Source of the DNA: Clostridia bacterium
Lineage (GTDB): Bacteria; Bacillota; DAOUPZ01
Reading direction: 5' to 3'
DNA: 64,000 nt
NCBI GenBank assembly: GCA_030625885.1
Contig: DAOUPZ010000012.1
Location: 43,216 to 107,215 of the forward strand
Below, piece after piece: positions 46,240-55,806 of this stretch (within the stretch, counting starts at the first letter, position 1; every line of letters begins with the position of its first letter). The notes under the pieces were generated by a model. It saw only the letters and a list, made by a program, of their open reading frames with translations. It was not told where the DNA came from and searched no databases. Position numbers and translations under genes: made by a program.

Positions 46240-46460
46240 GGGGATCGTTTTCCCTAAATATTCCATACAAATACGGAAATCCCTCTTTCTTTTCGCGTAT
46301 TTATGTATTTCTGCGTAAAAGTACGACCCCCCTAATAAAAAATTCCCGCAAACATCCGTCTCCGGGAACATAGAACATACTTCAATTTTTACTAAAAAAT
46401 CCACTAAACCCCTTGGTATAGCCTTATTTCCGCTCTATCAACACGACGCACTCAACGTAT
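46240..46460. repeat. Repeat 2 copy A: duplicated rlmD 3' end plus terminator
   Basis: About 85% identical by manual alignment to 55587-55806, in the same orientation. On the minus strand 46424-46459 reads YVECVVLIERK then TAA, the ending of an RlmD/TrmA-type methyltransferase. The terminator (46343-46368) and a large GC-palindromic stem (AAATAC, GCGTATTT region) follow. No gene body precedes it. Confidence 0.75.
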
Positions 46461-46501
46461 GTTTTAGTAGAATGATGATAATAATACGCAAGAATAAATG
46501 G

Positions 46502-46530
46502 GGAGCCCCCCTCATAATCATGAGAGGAGC
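46502..46530 (-). terminator. Terminator of the SLH surface protein
   Basis: Stem GGAGCCCCCCTCAT / ATGAGAGGAGC with a 4-base loop, 14 bp past the stop codon of the 46545 gene. Confidence 0.6.
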
Positions 46531-46544
46531 ATAGTAATCTACTT

Positions 46545-49500
46545 CTATTCGTTAATTAATCCTGATGCTACTAACAGATTTCTTATTGCTGTTGCTGCTT
46601 CTGCATAGGTAAAGGTGTCTTTAGGATTAATCGTCTCATTTGTTTTCCCGTTGAATATTCCTACACTCACTGTCTTGCTCACATCATTATAAGCCCAATC
46701 TGCTATCTCTTCTTTGTCTCTATAATCTTCTATTCTATTGTTATCTATTTCTTTTAAACCTAAAATATCCATTGCTCTTGCATATATCACCATAACTTCT
46801 TCTCTCCTAATTTTTGCTTCTGGCCTAAAAGTTACATCTGGATATCCAGTTATGATTCCATATTCTACTGCTATCTCTATGGCATCTTTTAATTCATTTG
46901 TTATTTCTACATCTGTAAACCTATTTTCTTGCGCTACTCCTATTCTGTATATTCCTAATGATTTTGTTATATATTCGGCAAACTCTCCTCTTGTTATGTT
47001 TTCCTCTGGCTTAAAAGTCTCTGGATTCTTAATAACAAGTCTTGATGCCATATCATTTACAACTTCTTTAGACCAATGGTTTTCTACTGATTTTACAGTT
47101 ACCGGATTCCATATTACTGAATAGCTTGAGTTTGTTAATGAATTTAGTTTTGCATAGTATATGCCATCTTTCATGAATACCTCTGTTGGAATATGGGAAA
47201 ATGTACCGTCTTGATTATATACAATACCCGTTGTTATTTTACTTGGATCTATACTTTCCGGTATTTTCATGACTCTTTGTACATATTGATTAAACTTTGA
47301 TACCGTTACTTCTTTTTCTTCCCCAGTATTCGTCTTTGTTTTTGCTACGACTTCAAAGTTCACTGGTTGAAATACTATTTCATAGTCCTTTGCTTTTGCG
47401 CTTTCTTCTATTTTCTTTGCTAATGCTTCATCTACTCTTTCTATTTTTACTTCTACTTCTATTTTTTCTAGCTGATCACTTGATACTCCAAGATTTTGCG
47501 CTATATTCTCTATACCAACTTCTTTTGCAGGTATGACATAATTGATATCGTTTGATGTAATAGATAGATTAAAGTCGTTTTCATCCATTTTCTTTACTAT
47601 GTCACCTGTCAAGGTTGTTGTTACTTTTTTGGCATCCTGTGTTAATATGGGTACTTCGATTATATTTTCTTCTTGTTCTTCGCCTGTTGCTTGGTTTTGA
47701 TCGTTTATTACTTCTTTAATTTTATTATTTATTACTTCTGAGTCTACCTTTACTACTACTGTTTTTTCTCCTGATTCTTCTGTTATATTTTCCTTACCGG
47801 CTTTTTCTTCCTGTCCATTTATTACGACTATTGTATTCTCTTGTCCTTGATTACTACTTTCTTCATCTTTCGATCCTCTGCTTATTCTACTCCATCTAGC
47901 ATATAGTGTTTTATCTTCTACTATTGGAGTATCAAAATCAAAGGCTTTTGTTAATGCTTCGTCTTCATACCATCCTCTAAAGGTATAGCCACTTCTCGTT
48001 GGATCCGATGGCGCTGTTGCTATTCCTTCATATCGTACGGTTTCTGTATCTATATCTGTGCCGTCATGATCCTTGAAACTGACGGTATACTCGTTTCTGT
48101 CATAATACAGTTTAAGTACCAAACTGCCGTCTCCTGAAATGTTTCCACTTGCCACTCTAGCTGCAGTACTTGTGTTTTCAATAAAGCCTGTATAGGTTTT
48201 CGCTGATGCCGTTACTTCGGTATCCGTTGTACCTGTGAGTTCTTCTGTTTCAAAAAGTGTATATTCATCACCAACAATGTTTTGCTGGTAATACTCCACT
48301 TTGTATGCTGTGTCTGTTCTCACATCCCATTTTGCATATAGGGTTATATCTGATACCAGTACTTGATCTGATGAAAAAGTCCAGGGTGTTGTTAATGCCG
48401 CTTCCTGGTACCAACCATTAAAGGTGTAGCCTTCCTTAACAGGATCTTCAGGAGCAATTATGCTGGTGCCATAATCTTGAGTGATCGATGCCACATTGCT
48501 TCCGCCTGCAGTATCAAAGGTGATGGTATACTGATTGATACTATATTGAGCTGTTATTGTTAGATCGCTAGTTACATTGCTATAATCTACATCCCAACCC
48601 GTAAAGGTATACCCTTCTTTTGTTGGATCTGTAGGTGCTGTTGCTGCTCCTTCATATCTTATAGTATCTGTCTTTTTCACTGTACCGTCATGATCCTTGA
48701 AGGTAACGGTATATTCATCTCGATCATAGTAAAGCTTTAACACCAAGTTGCCGTCACCTTCGATGTTGCCACTGGCTATTCGTTCAGCAGAACTTGTGTT
48801 TTCAGTAAAGCCTGTGTAGGTCTTGGCTGATGCCGTTACTTCGGTATCCGTTGTACCTGTGAGTTCTTCTGTTTCAAAAAGTGTATATTCATCACCAACA
48901 ATGTTTTGCTGGTAATGCTCCACTTTGTATGCTGTGTCTGTTCTCACATCCCATTTTGCATATAGGATTATATCTGATGCCGGTACTCGATCTGATGCAA
49001 AAGTCCAAGATGTTGTTAGTTCTGAATCCTTGAACCAACCTATAAAGGTATAGCCTTCCTTTGTTGGAGCTGTTGGCTCACTTACCAATTCGTTATAGTC
49101 TATAGCTTGACTAGTTACTGTGCTTCCTCCGTTGCTATTGAAATCGACAGTGTATTTCATGGGTTCCAGTATCACCCTAACCGTCACATCTTCTTCTGGC
49201 ATAACAAATGTATACTTTGGTTCTCCTAAGACTTTAGTCACTTGTACTGCTCCATCGTTCACTGAGACAGAAGAGATTTGCGTTTCTGCTTGGATATTTG
49301 TGATATTTACAGTAATGATTTCACCTGCTAAAGCTGTTTCTTGGTCAACAGTAGCAGTAGCAGTTCCTCCAACGGGATCAGCGATTGTTATTGTATAGCT
49401 ATTAGCCTTGATTACCAGCAAGGTGTACGTTTTGGTTGTGCCATCTTCTGCGGTAACTTTTATGTAAGCTGTGTTATTACCATAGTTTAAGTTCATCGTT

Positions 49501-50777
49501 TTATCTGCTATCTCAACCAAACACTCACTATCTCTATACAGCTTCCAGGCAGCACCAGCACTAACGGCTACATCAACTGTTAATTCGCTCATTGTACTTG
49601 CAACTATTGCCGTTATATCATTGTCAACCAGATTCGCTTCGGCCGGACTACTGACAGATGTGATTTCACAGGCAGATGAAAGTAAGCTGTATGTTCTCAC
49701 AGTAGCTTTGTCATCATTAGAAGCATCCTTGTATACTACATATGGATTCCCGCTGCTGTCTAAGACTATACCAGGAGAAGAAGCTCTGCTGGATGAGGCG
49801 ATTCCCAAATCAACCCAGCTGCCACCTTCATATTTTTGAACGCAAACTTCTTTAGTGTTCCAATCCCATACTATATAAGGTATTCCATTGCTGTCTATGA
49901 CTATATTAGGGGATATAGAATCATAACCTAATCGTCCTCCTACAGCTGTCCATGTTCCTTCGACATATTTTTTTACATATACTCTCTGAGAATAAGCATT
50001 GTATTCAATGTATACAACATAGGGAATTCCGCTGCTGTCTATAGCGATATCGATTCCATTGGCAGCACCGCTATTAACACTCCCTAAATCTACCCAGCTG
50101 CCCCCTTCATATTTCTTAGCAATAGCATGATAAGTTTTTCCCCCCTCATCCCGATATACGACATACAGGGTTCCGCTGCTGTCTATGGCTATGTTGATAT
50201 ACTTAGCTTTTCCTGTTGAAACACTCCCTAAATCAACCCAGGTGTTTCCGTCATATTTTTTTACAACGGCTTTATCATCATTTGCTCCGTCAGTGTATAT
50301 AACATAAGGTGTTCCATTGCGGTCTATGGCTATGTCTATTGAATAAGCGTTCCCGGCTGAAATTCCGGGATTACCTACATCTACCCAGTTTTGTCCGTCA
50401 TATTTTTTAACAACGGCTTTATAATCATTTCCTCCGTCACCATATGCCACATATGGCGTTCCGCTGCTATCTATGGCCATGACAAATCCAGAAGCACGTT
50501 CTGGAAAACTCCCTACCGCTGTCCAACTGTTGCCGTCATATTTCATTACGGTAGGCCTTAGGCAATAATTATAAAAATTTACATATGCTACATATAACGT
50601 TCCGCTGTTGTCGATGGCTATATTGGTACCCTTAGCTTCCCCCTCTGAAAATCCGGCACTCCCTACGTTCTTCCACCCAAAGACATCTTCTGCCAGCACC
50701 GGGGTGCTGGTCAGCATAAATACTGCCAGTATAAAGAATACAAAGCCAACCATCATTTGTTGGATCCTAGTTTTCAT
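46545..50777 (-). CDS. SLH-anchored multidomain surface protein
   Basis: The 1410-residue protein has a signal peptide (to about 31) and seven or so beta-propeller-like repeats of about 45-50 residues (IAIDSSGTPYVAYGD, VVKKYDGQNWVDVG) to about 370. A cadherin-like sandwich (about 375-455) and a bacterial Ig-like repeat come next. InlB-type beta-repeats (FNSNGGS, EGYTFIGWFKDSEL, LYAKW) then alternate with MucBP-like segments (TAYKVEHYQQNIVGDEYTLF). A Thr/Glu/Gln linker and three SLH domains close the protein (about 1225-1410: HWSKEVVNDMASR, RFTDVEITNELKDAIE, ITGYPDVTFRPEAKIRREE, IADWAYNDV). It is exported and bound to the cell wall; a role in adhesion or sensing is inferred. A 208-residue block is repeated almost identically. 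The start is ATG 50777 behind GAGGTGGTG. Confidence 0.9.
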   Translation of the reverse strand: MKTRIQQMMVGFVFFILAVFMLTSTPVLAEDVFGWKNVGSAGFSEGEAKGTNIAIDNSGTLYVAYVNFYNYCLRPTVMKYDGNSWTAVGSFPERASGFVMAIDSSGTPYVAYGDGGNDYKAVVKKYDGQNWVDVGNPGISAGNAYSIDIAIDRNGTPYVIYTDGANDDKAVVKKYDGNTWVDLGSVSTGKAKYINIAIDSSGTLYVVYRDEGGKTYHAIAKKYEGGSWVDLGSVNSGAANGIDIAIDSSGIPYVVYIEYNAYSQRVYVKKYVEGTWTAVGGRLGYDSISPNIVIDSNGIPYIVWDWNTKEVCVQKYEGGSWVDLGIASSSRASSPGIVLDSSGNPYVVYKDASNDDKATVRTYSLLSSACEITSVSSPAEANLVDNDITAIVASTMSELTVDVAVSAGAAWKLYRDSECLVEIADKTMNLNYGNNTAYIKVTAEDGTTKTYTLLVIKANSYTITIADPVGGTATATVDQETALAGEIITVNITNIQAETQISSVSVNDGAVQVTKVLGEPKYTFVMPEEDVTVRVILEPMKYTVDFNSNGGSTVTSQAIDYNELVSEPTAPTKEGYTFIGWFKDSELTTSWTFASDRVPASDIILYAKWDVRTDTAYKVEHYQQNIVGDEYTLFETEELTGTTDTEVTASAKTYTGFTENTSSAERIASGNIEGDGNLVLKLYYDRDEYTVTFKDHDGTVKKTDTIRYEGAATAPTDPTKEGYTFTGWDVDYSNVTSDLTITAQYSINQYTITFDTAGGSNVASITQDYGTSIIAPEDPVKEGYTFNGWYQEAALTTPWTFSSDQVLVSDITLYAKWDVRTDTAYKVEYYQQNIVGDEYTLFETEELTGTTDTEVTASAKTYTGFIENTSTAARVASGNISGDGSLVLKLYYDRNEYTVSFKDHDGTDIDTETVRYEGIATAPSDPTRSGYTFRGWYEDEALTKAFDFDTPIVEDKTLYARWSRISRGSKDEESSNQGQENTIVVINGQEEKAGKENITEESGEKTVVVKVDSEVINNKIKEVINDQNQATGEEQEENIIEVPILTQDAKKVTTTLTGDIVKKMDENDFNLSITSNDINYVIPAKEVGIENIAQNLGVSSDQLEKIEVEVKIERVDEALAKKIEESAKAKDYEIVFQPVNFEVVAKTKTNTGEEKEVTVSKFNQYVQRVMKIPESIDPSKITTGIVYNQDGTFSHIPTEVFMKDGIYYAKLNSLTNSSYSVIWNPVTVKSVENHWSKEVVNDMASRLVIKNPETFKPEENITRGEFAEYITKSLGIYRIGVAQENRFTDVEITNELKDAIEIAVEYGIITGYPDVTFRPEAKIRREEVMVIYARAMDILGLKEIDNNRIEDYRDKEEIADWAYNDVSKTVSVGIFNGKTNETINPKDTFTYAEAATAIRNLLVASGLINE

Positions 50778-50818
50778 CAAAACACCACCTCACTTTAAAA
50801 TATTTTATTATGTATATG

Positions 50819-52774
50819 TTAATTGTTTTGAGATAAATATGCATCAATTCGTTTACCTACATTTTCTTTGAGATTTTTGTAAAAAAATGAATAATCAAAC
50901 ATATGGTATACTTTGTCAGACCAGCGCCCTAAATCTTCTAGGTTGATTTCATCAGACTGAACAGGTTGAATATCTGTTGCAATTAATGCCCCTGTATTCA
51001 TATCTATATAAGCTCCTGCAAAATTAGGGATTTCTTCTATAACTTCGCCTGTAGAGTCATTAAAAAAAACCGCTCCGATGTTCATTTCGCGACCTGCAGG
51101 GGTTGCGTCGGTTTTCCAGTTCAAAGGGTTTATGCCAACCGCACCTGTCAGAAGTACAGGCGAATCGCCGGCATTGGGTCCTTGTGTGTTGAAGGTGATT
51201 ATAACACCTGTATCAGTTTCACCCTTCGCAAGCTTCATCCATGGGTAGTTTTCCAAATCGTTTTTTGTTACCGAATAGCCAATTGGATACGCTGCAATAA
51301 ATTGCTTTTGTAAGTCCGAATTATCCAGTCGATTTCGCAATAGCTCAATTACCACCATAGAGCCCTGACTGTGTCCTGCTATTATAAAAGGTCTTCCTTC
51401 GTTTAGGTTTTCAATGTAATAATCAAAAGCACGCTGAACATCATCATAACCAACTCTGAAAATTGGATCGGCAAAAGCATCATGTCCGCCGTTGTTTGCC
51501 TCCATGCTTTGCGTGGCAGCGGATTGTTGGCGATAAAATGGTGCAAACAAATTAGCATGAGGAGAATATACTCCTGCCTGTGCTGTCAACAATCCGTTGG
51601 CAAATTTTCGCATGTCTGAATTGGAAATATCCATGTTGACAGGGCCCGTGCCAGTGTAAATTGTGGGATATACATAAAACACATCAACGGGTTTGGTAAT
51701 ATCTCTAGTTTTTGAAACCCAAGCGTAATCGTCTGTATAATCAGGCTCAGTAGGAAGCTTTGCTGCAATATCAAGATTGTTTTTTAAGTAGGACTCTATT
51801 CTAACTTTAACATTCTGCTCAATATTTCTATACCATAAAGCATAATCAAAACGATGATAAACGCCTTCGGGATAAGGACCTATTTCAAGTTCGTCTTCTA
51901 TTTTTGTTGTCATCAATGCTCCGGTTTCAGGATTTATCTCTGCCCCGCAATACTGAGGAACTTCTCTTAAAAATTCCCCTGTTGAATCGTTGAAGAACAC
52001 TGCGCCTTTATTAAGGCTTGCATCTGCAGGCGTTGCATCTATTTTCCAATTCAGTGGATTTATGCAGTTGGCACCTTCCATAAGCATCGGACCTCCAACA
52101 GATGTTGCCGATTGTGTGTTGAATGTTATAACCACACCGGTATCAGCTTCACCTTGTGCAGCTGTTAATCCTGACAAAACTAAGTCCTCATCTGTTACCG
52201 TGTACCCGATTAAATATGCTGCAACAAGACGCTTTCTTAAATCCTCCGAATTCCCGAATTCTTTTTTTATTAGTTCAATCAACGCCATAGTTCCTTGACT
52301 ATGGCCCGCTATTATAAATGGTCTGCCATTGTTCAGATTATCAATGTAATAGTTGAAGGCAACCTGTACATCACCTGCCGCTTTTTTAAACTCGTCCAAA
52401 TCGGTGGCAAGTACATTGGGATCGTCAGGTATTTTGGCTCCTGTTGACATTTGTCTGTAATAGGGAGCATAAACATTCGCAATTCCTTGAAAAACTGACG
52501 CTTGCGCATCAAATATGCCTTTTGCAAGAGCTCGCTCATCACTATTGGTGATATCCATATTTCCTGATTCGTTGCTGCTTACAGTTGGATAAACGTAGAA
52601 TACATCGACATCTTTAGTATTTTCAAAAGAAGCAATCCATGAATCGGGATCAGAATAATTAGGTTTCGCATTATCTTTTTGTGTGTTGCTGACTTGTTTA
52701 CTGCAGGCAGAAAATATCATGCAAAAAATAAACAACAAAAATAGAGTAGACATGTACTTTTTGATAATAATCAT
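50819..52774 (-). CDS. Lipoprotein with two DUF3089 hydrolase domains
   Basis: The 651-residue product has a lipobox (FSAC, Cys24) and two full DUF3089 domains in tandem (about 45-335 and 345-645). Each keeps VDVFYVYPT, the FAPFYRQ/YAPYYRQ motif, and the nucleophile elbow GHSQG (Ser159 and Ser469). Both copies look active. The single-domain relative is at 39059. It lies upstream of the SLH gene on the same strand (38-bp gap), possibly one operon. Its substrate is unknown. Confidence 0.88.
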   Translation of the reverse strand: MIIIKKYMSTLFLLFIFCMIFSACSKQVSNTQKDNAKPNYSDPDSWIASFENTKDVDVFYVYPTVSSNESGNMDITNSDERALAKGIFDAQASVFQGIANVYAPYYRQMSTGAKIPDDPNVLATDLDEFKKAAGDVQVAFNYYIDNLNNGRPFIIAGHSQGTMALIELIKKEFGNSEDLRKRLVAAYLIGYTVTDEDLVLSGLTAAQGEADTGVVITFNTQSATSVGGPMLMEGANCINPLNWKIDATPADASLNKGAVFFNDSTGEFLREVPQYCGAEINPETGALMTTKIEDELEIGPYPEGVYHRFDYALWYRNIEQNVKVRIESYLKNNLDIAAKLPTEPDYTDDYAWVSKTRDITKPVDVFYVYPTIYTGTGPVNMDISNSDMRKFANGLLTAQAGVYSPHANLFAPFYRQQSAATQSMEANNGGHDAFADPIFRVGYDDVQRAFDYYIENLNEGRPFIIAGHSQGSMVVIELLRNRLDNSDLQKQFIAAYPIGYSVTKNDLENYPWMKLAKGETDTGVIITFNTQGPNAGDSPVLLTGAVGINPLNWKTDATPAGREMNIGAVFFNDSTGEVIEEIPNFAGAYIDMNTGALIATDIQPVQSDEINLEDLGRWSDKVYHMFDYSFFYKNLKENVGKRIDAYLSQNN

Positions 52775-52854
52775 TCCTTCCTTTTTATATTATCGCCCTG
52801 CTCTAGTAATAGTTTCTTATATCATAATCATACAATATGACATCATAAAAAAAC

Positions 52855-52880
52855 GAAACCTATCAAAAATGATAGATTTC
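52855..52880 (-). terminator. Terminator of the two-component operon
   Basis: Stem GAAACCTATCA / TGATAGATTTC with a 4-base loop and seven T on the minus strand, 40 bp past the histidine kinase stop. Confidence 0.75.
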
Positions 52881-52919
52881 GACTATAAAACCATTTTATT
52901 GAGTTTTAATAAGCATTAA

Positions 52920-54665
52920 TTATAATTTTCCAATCGGTAGTTTAATAGTAAATTTGGTTCCAGAATTTTTTTTGCTCTGAACCAATATCTCACCAGCTGA
53001 GCTTTCAACCAATTGCTTTACAACGCTAAGACCAATACCAAGACCATCCGTCGTTCGATTCTCTTCACCTCTGTAAAAAATATCAAACACTTTATTAATT
53101 TCTTTTTCATCCAATCCTCTGCCATTATCCTCAACATCAATAAGCACTTGACTACCTGATATCTTGTATGTAATAGTTACCACCTTTTGCCCATCATTAT
53201 ATTTAAATGCATTATCTGCAAGGTTATCTATTATTCTGTAAAAATAATCAGGGTTTATATTTAATATACAATCCTTGTCAGAGTATTTTACAATAAGTAT
53301 ATTATCAACTTGTTTTTTATAACTTTCTTCAATTCTTCTTAAACAATTTTTTAAAGAAATTTTCTCATTTTCTGCTTTTATGCTTTGCATGTTGAAGTAA
53401 TCATTGATGTTAACGATCATGTTATCAAGTCTTCCAAGTGCCTGCAAGGCAAACATTACGCTTTCCTTTTCATCCATTTTTAAATCACACTCAGCTAGAT
53501 ATTGGTTATTAAGCTTAGCGGTAAGTACAGAATGCTTTAGATCATGCCCTAAACCCTTAAGAAGCATAATCCTTTCGTATTCTTTTTCTTTAGATGCCAA
53601 TTCTCTGTTGTATTTTACATAAAAAGAAATCACAATGCTTAGAATTCCCATCAAATAAATTGTTGCACCCAGATAGGCATAGTTAAAAAAGAAGGCCATA
53701 TTGCTAATCGACAATCCACTTCTGACCATATTTAAATAGCTTGACGCCAATACAAGAAAAACAGATCTCAGAATAATAATCTGTAATGCCGCGTTTTTTC
53801 GTTTTACATATCCGTATCCAATTATAAATAGTGTCAATAATAACACAATTGAACTGAAAATAGTATGCCCGATTTGAATTTGTGAAAAGATATCCTGGGA
53901 AAACACTGCTAAGGGTATGATCAGGAGCCCCAACAAAACCATATATATTTTTTTTAATTCAATATCAAATAACAACATCAATACATACATGGGAAGTATA
54001 TTATTGATAGCAGTTGTAATCCCGTCTATCACGTTGTATGTGTTTTCATTCATTCCAATGGCGGAAGAGATTATTGATAATTCCCCAAGATTTATACCTT
54101 TAATAATTGATGAGAGTACAAACACAAAGAATAACAATGTTACCATTTTGTTTTTGCCATAGTACAAATTAAATAAACAACCGATAAGTACCATTAAGTG
54201 TATGAAAAGTAAAAATGCATTAATCAGAATTCTCAATTCCAGATAATCTTTTATAGCCTCAGTTTGTGAGACAAAAAAAGATGTTTGTTCTAAATTTGTG
54301 CCTGAAAGTTTAATGCTCGTTTCACCTTTGCTGATAGGTATAATTTTATAGGCATAATTACTTGATAACATAACTTGTCCATCGACATATATATTATGAG
54401 GGTAAGCAAGGTTATGAACGACTATACTTAAATTTTGGTCGGTTCTAACGGTAAATTTTTGAGTACCATTATTTTGCCTTGCTCCATTTATAACATAGAG
54501 ATTATTATCTATTTCTTTTACTGAAAGTATGCCGTCTTTTAGTTCTATTGGATGCGTTGTGACGTTATTGATATTATGCAGAAGCAATTTCATGCTCATG
54601 ATTAAAAGAACAAACAGCAATATATATTGGATAATCCGCTTTGTTTTATTTTTACGCAAAAACAC
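52920..54665 (-). CDS. Sensor histidine kinase (extracellular sensor, multi-TM)
   Basis: The 581-residue kinase has one N-terminal helix, an extracytoplasmic beta-type domain (about 40-145), seven or so membrane helices (about 150-360, the 7TM-DISM type layout) and a coiled linker. A kinase core follows with H-box GLGHDLKHS (His374), N-box DNLADNAFKYN, G1 DVEDNGRGLD, and G2 GLGIGLSVVKQL. The start may be GTG 54665 or the TTG two codons in; GGAGG is upstream of both. It lies 9 bp behind the response regulator. Confidence 0.9.
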   Translation of the reverse strand: MFLRKNKTKRIIQYILLFVLLIMSMKLLLHNINNVTTHPIELKDGILSVKEIDNNLYVINGARQNNGTQKFTVRTDQNLSIVVHNLAYPHNIYVDGQVMLSSNYAYKIIPISKGETSIKLSGTNLEQTSFFVSQTEAIKDYLELRILINAFLLFIHLMVLIGCLFNLYYGKNKMVTLLFFVFVLSSIIKGINLGELSIISSAIGMNENTYNVIDGITTAINNILPMYVLMLLFDIELKKIYMVLLGLLIIPLAVFSQDIFSQIQIGHTIFSSIVLLLTLFIIGYGYVKRKNAALQIIILRSVFLVLASSYLNMVRSGLSISNMAFFFNYAYLGATIYLMGILSIVISFYVKYNRELASKEKEYERIMLLKGLGHDLKHSVLTAKLNNQYLAECDLKMDEKESVMFALQALGRLDNMIVNINDYFNMQSIKAENEKISLKNCLRRIEESYKKQVDNILIVKYSDKDCILNINPDYFYRIIDNLADNAFKYNDGQKVVTITYKISGSQVLIDVEDNGRGLDEKEINKVFDIFYRGEENRTTDGLGIGLSVVKQLVESSAGEILVQSKKNSGTKFTIKLPIGKL

Positions 54666-54674
54666 ATACCTCCA

Positions 54675-55340
54675 TTATTTTAATACAATTAATTTATAAC
54701 CTTTATTATATATTGTTTCAATAAACACATTTTCACTTTTTACATAACGTAAGTTTTTTCGAAGCCGGGCAATCGTATTTTGAACCCTTGCGCTTTCGTC
54801 CACTTCACCTTTCCCCCAAGGCAGCACTTCATCTTTTGAGAGGTATGTGTTTTCTTTGTGTCTTTTATATAATGATTTTAACAATTCTACTTGACTATGC
54901 GGCAAATTAACATATTTTTCGTTACAAAATATTTTTTGGTTTTTTATATCGATAAAAATATCGCCGATTTTCAACTCATCTTGTTTAATATTTCTTTTTA
55001 TTATTTCAATTTTATATAGCAGTTCTTGCATATCGAAATTTTTGATGATGTAATCTTCCGCACCATGCTCATAACACAGATATTTGCTATCTCTGTCGGT
55101 AAGTGCCGTCATAATAATAACCTTTGAATTTACTGTCAATAAAGGTAGAAGTTCATACCCCTTACCATCAGGAAGCATAATATCCAATAGTACAATATCC
55201 GGTTTTTCTTTTTCGAATAAAACCTTTCCTTCACTTATATTAAATGCACTAAAAGCAATATATTGCCTGCTTATTAATATTTTAACTATACTTTTGTTTA
55301 AAAGCTCATCGTCTTCAACTACCAATATTTTAATTGCCAT
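54675..55340 (-). CDS. OmpR/PhoB-family response regulator
   Basis: The 221-residue protein starts MAIKILVVEDDELL from ATG 55340 (AGGAG 8 nt upstream). The receiver domain has the phospho-acceptor Asp53 in IVLLDIMLPDG and Lys near 100. The C-terminal winged helix is of the Trans_reg_C type (SQVELLKSLYKRHKENTYL, NTIARLRKNLRY). It is cotranscribed with the kinase; the targets are unknown but the SLH protein and DUF3089 lipoprotein downstream are candidates. Confidence 0.93.
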   Translation of the reverse strand: MAIKILVVEDDELLNKSIVKILISRQYIAFSAFNISEGKVLFEKEKPDIVLLDIMLPDGKGYELLPLLTVNSKVIIMTALTDRDSKYLCYEHGAEDYIIKNFDMQELLYKIEIIKRNIKQDELKIGDIFIDIKNQKIFCNEKYVNLPHSQVELLKSLYKRHKENTYLSKDEVLPWGKGEVDESARVQNTIARLRKNLRYVKSENVFIETIYNKGYKLIVLK

Positions 55341-55412
55341 TAATATCACTCCTATATATAACGCATTAAATATTTCTCATTGATTAAAAACTTAAGCAGT
55401 GAGAATCCAGAT

Positions 55413-55479
55413 AAAAACCCTAACTTTGGACAAAATCTTATTAAAACTCTCTATTTCTTAAGATCTCATTTTATTATCA
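55413..55479. repeat. Dispersed repeat 1, copy B
   Basis: Partner of 41607-41673. Here it lies about 100 bp before repeat 2; in the other locus the two are separated by 4.6 kb, so something may have been inserted between them there. Confidence 0.6.
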
Positions 55480-55586
55480 GTGGCTGCTCTAATTATGTAT
55501 TTGCATCTTTTTTTGAGCCCCCGAAATAATAGCTATGTCTTTTTTTATAAGGTAACAGTCGTTGATTCAATATTCCCATCTTTTAA

Positions 55587-55806
55587 GGGGGTCATTCTCC
55601 CTAAATATTCCATACAAATACGCAAAACCCTCTATCTTTTCGCGTATTTGTATATTTATGCGTAATAGTACGACCCCCCTAACCAAAAATTCCCGCAAAC
55701 CGTAGTCTGCGGGAACATAAAACACACTTCAATTTTTACTTAAAATCTCTCTAACCCCTTGATATCAACCTATTTCCGCTCTATCAATGCGCAACACTCA
55801 ACATGC
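55587..55806. repeat. Repeat 2 copy B (3' end of rlmD and terminator)
   Basis: The functional copy: the last codons of rlmD plus its downstream stem. An outer GGGGGTC/GACCCCC stem encloses an AAATACGC/GCGTATTT hairpin, followed by the terminator. The orphan copy at 46240-46460 matches it. Confidence 0.75.
55690..55715 (-). terminator. Terminator of rlmD
   Basis: Stem TTCCCGCA / TGCGGGAA followed on the minus strand by five T, 55 bp past the rlmD stop. Confidence 0.85.

Larger units (their letters stand above)
46049..46544. other. Intergenic region with repeat 2 copy A
   Basis: It holds the promoter-side leader of the NHLP remnant, then the 220-bp repeat 2 copy A (46240-46460) and the hairpin at 46502-46530. 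No gene is present. Confidence 0.5.
55341..55769. other. Intergenic region between response regulator and rlmD
   Basis: Contains repeat 1 copy B (55413-55479), then repeat 2 copy B (55587-55806) with the rlmD terminator. No gene. Confidence 0.6.
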
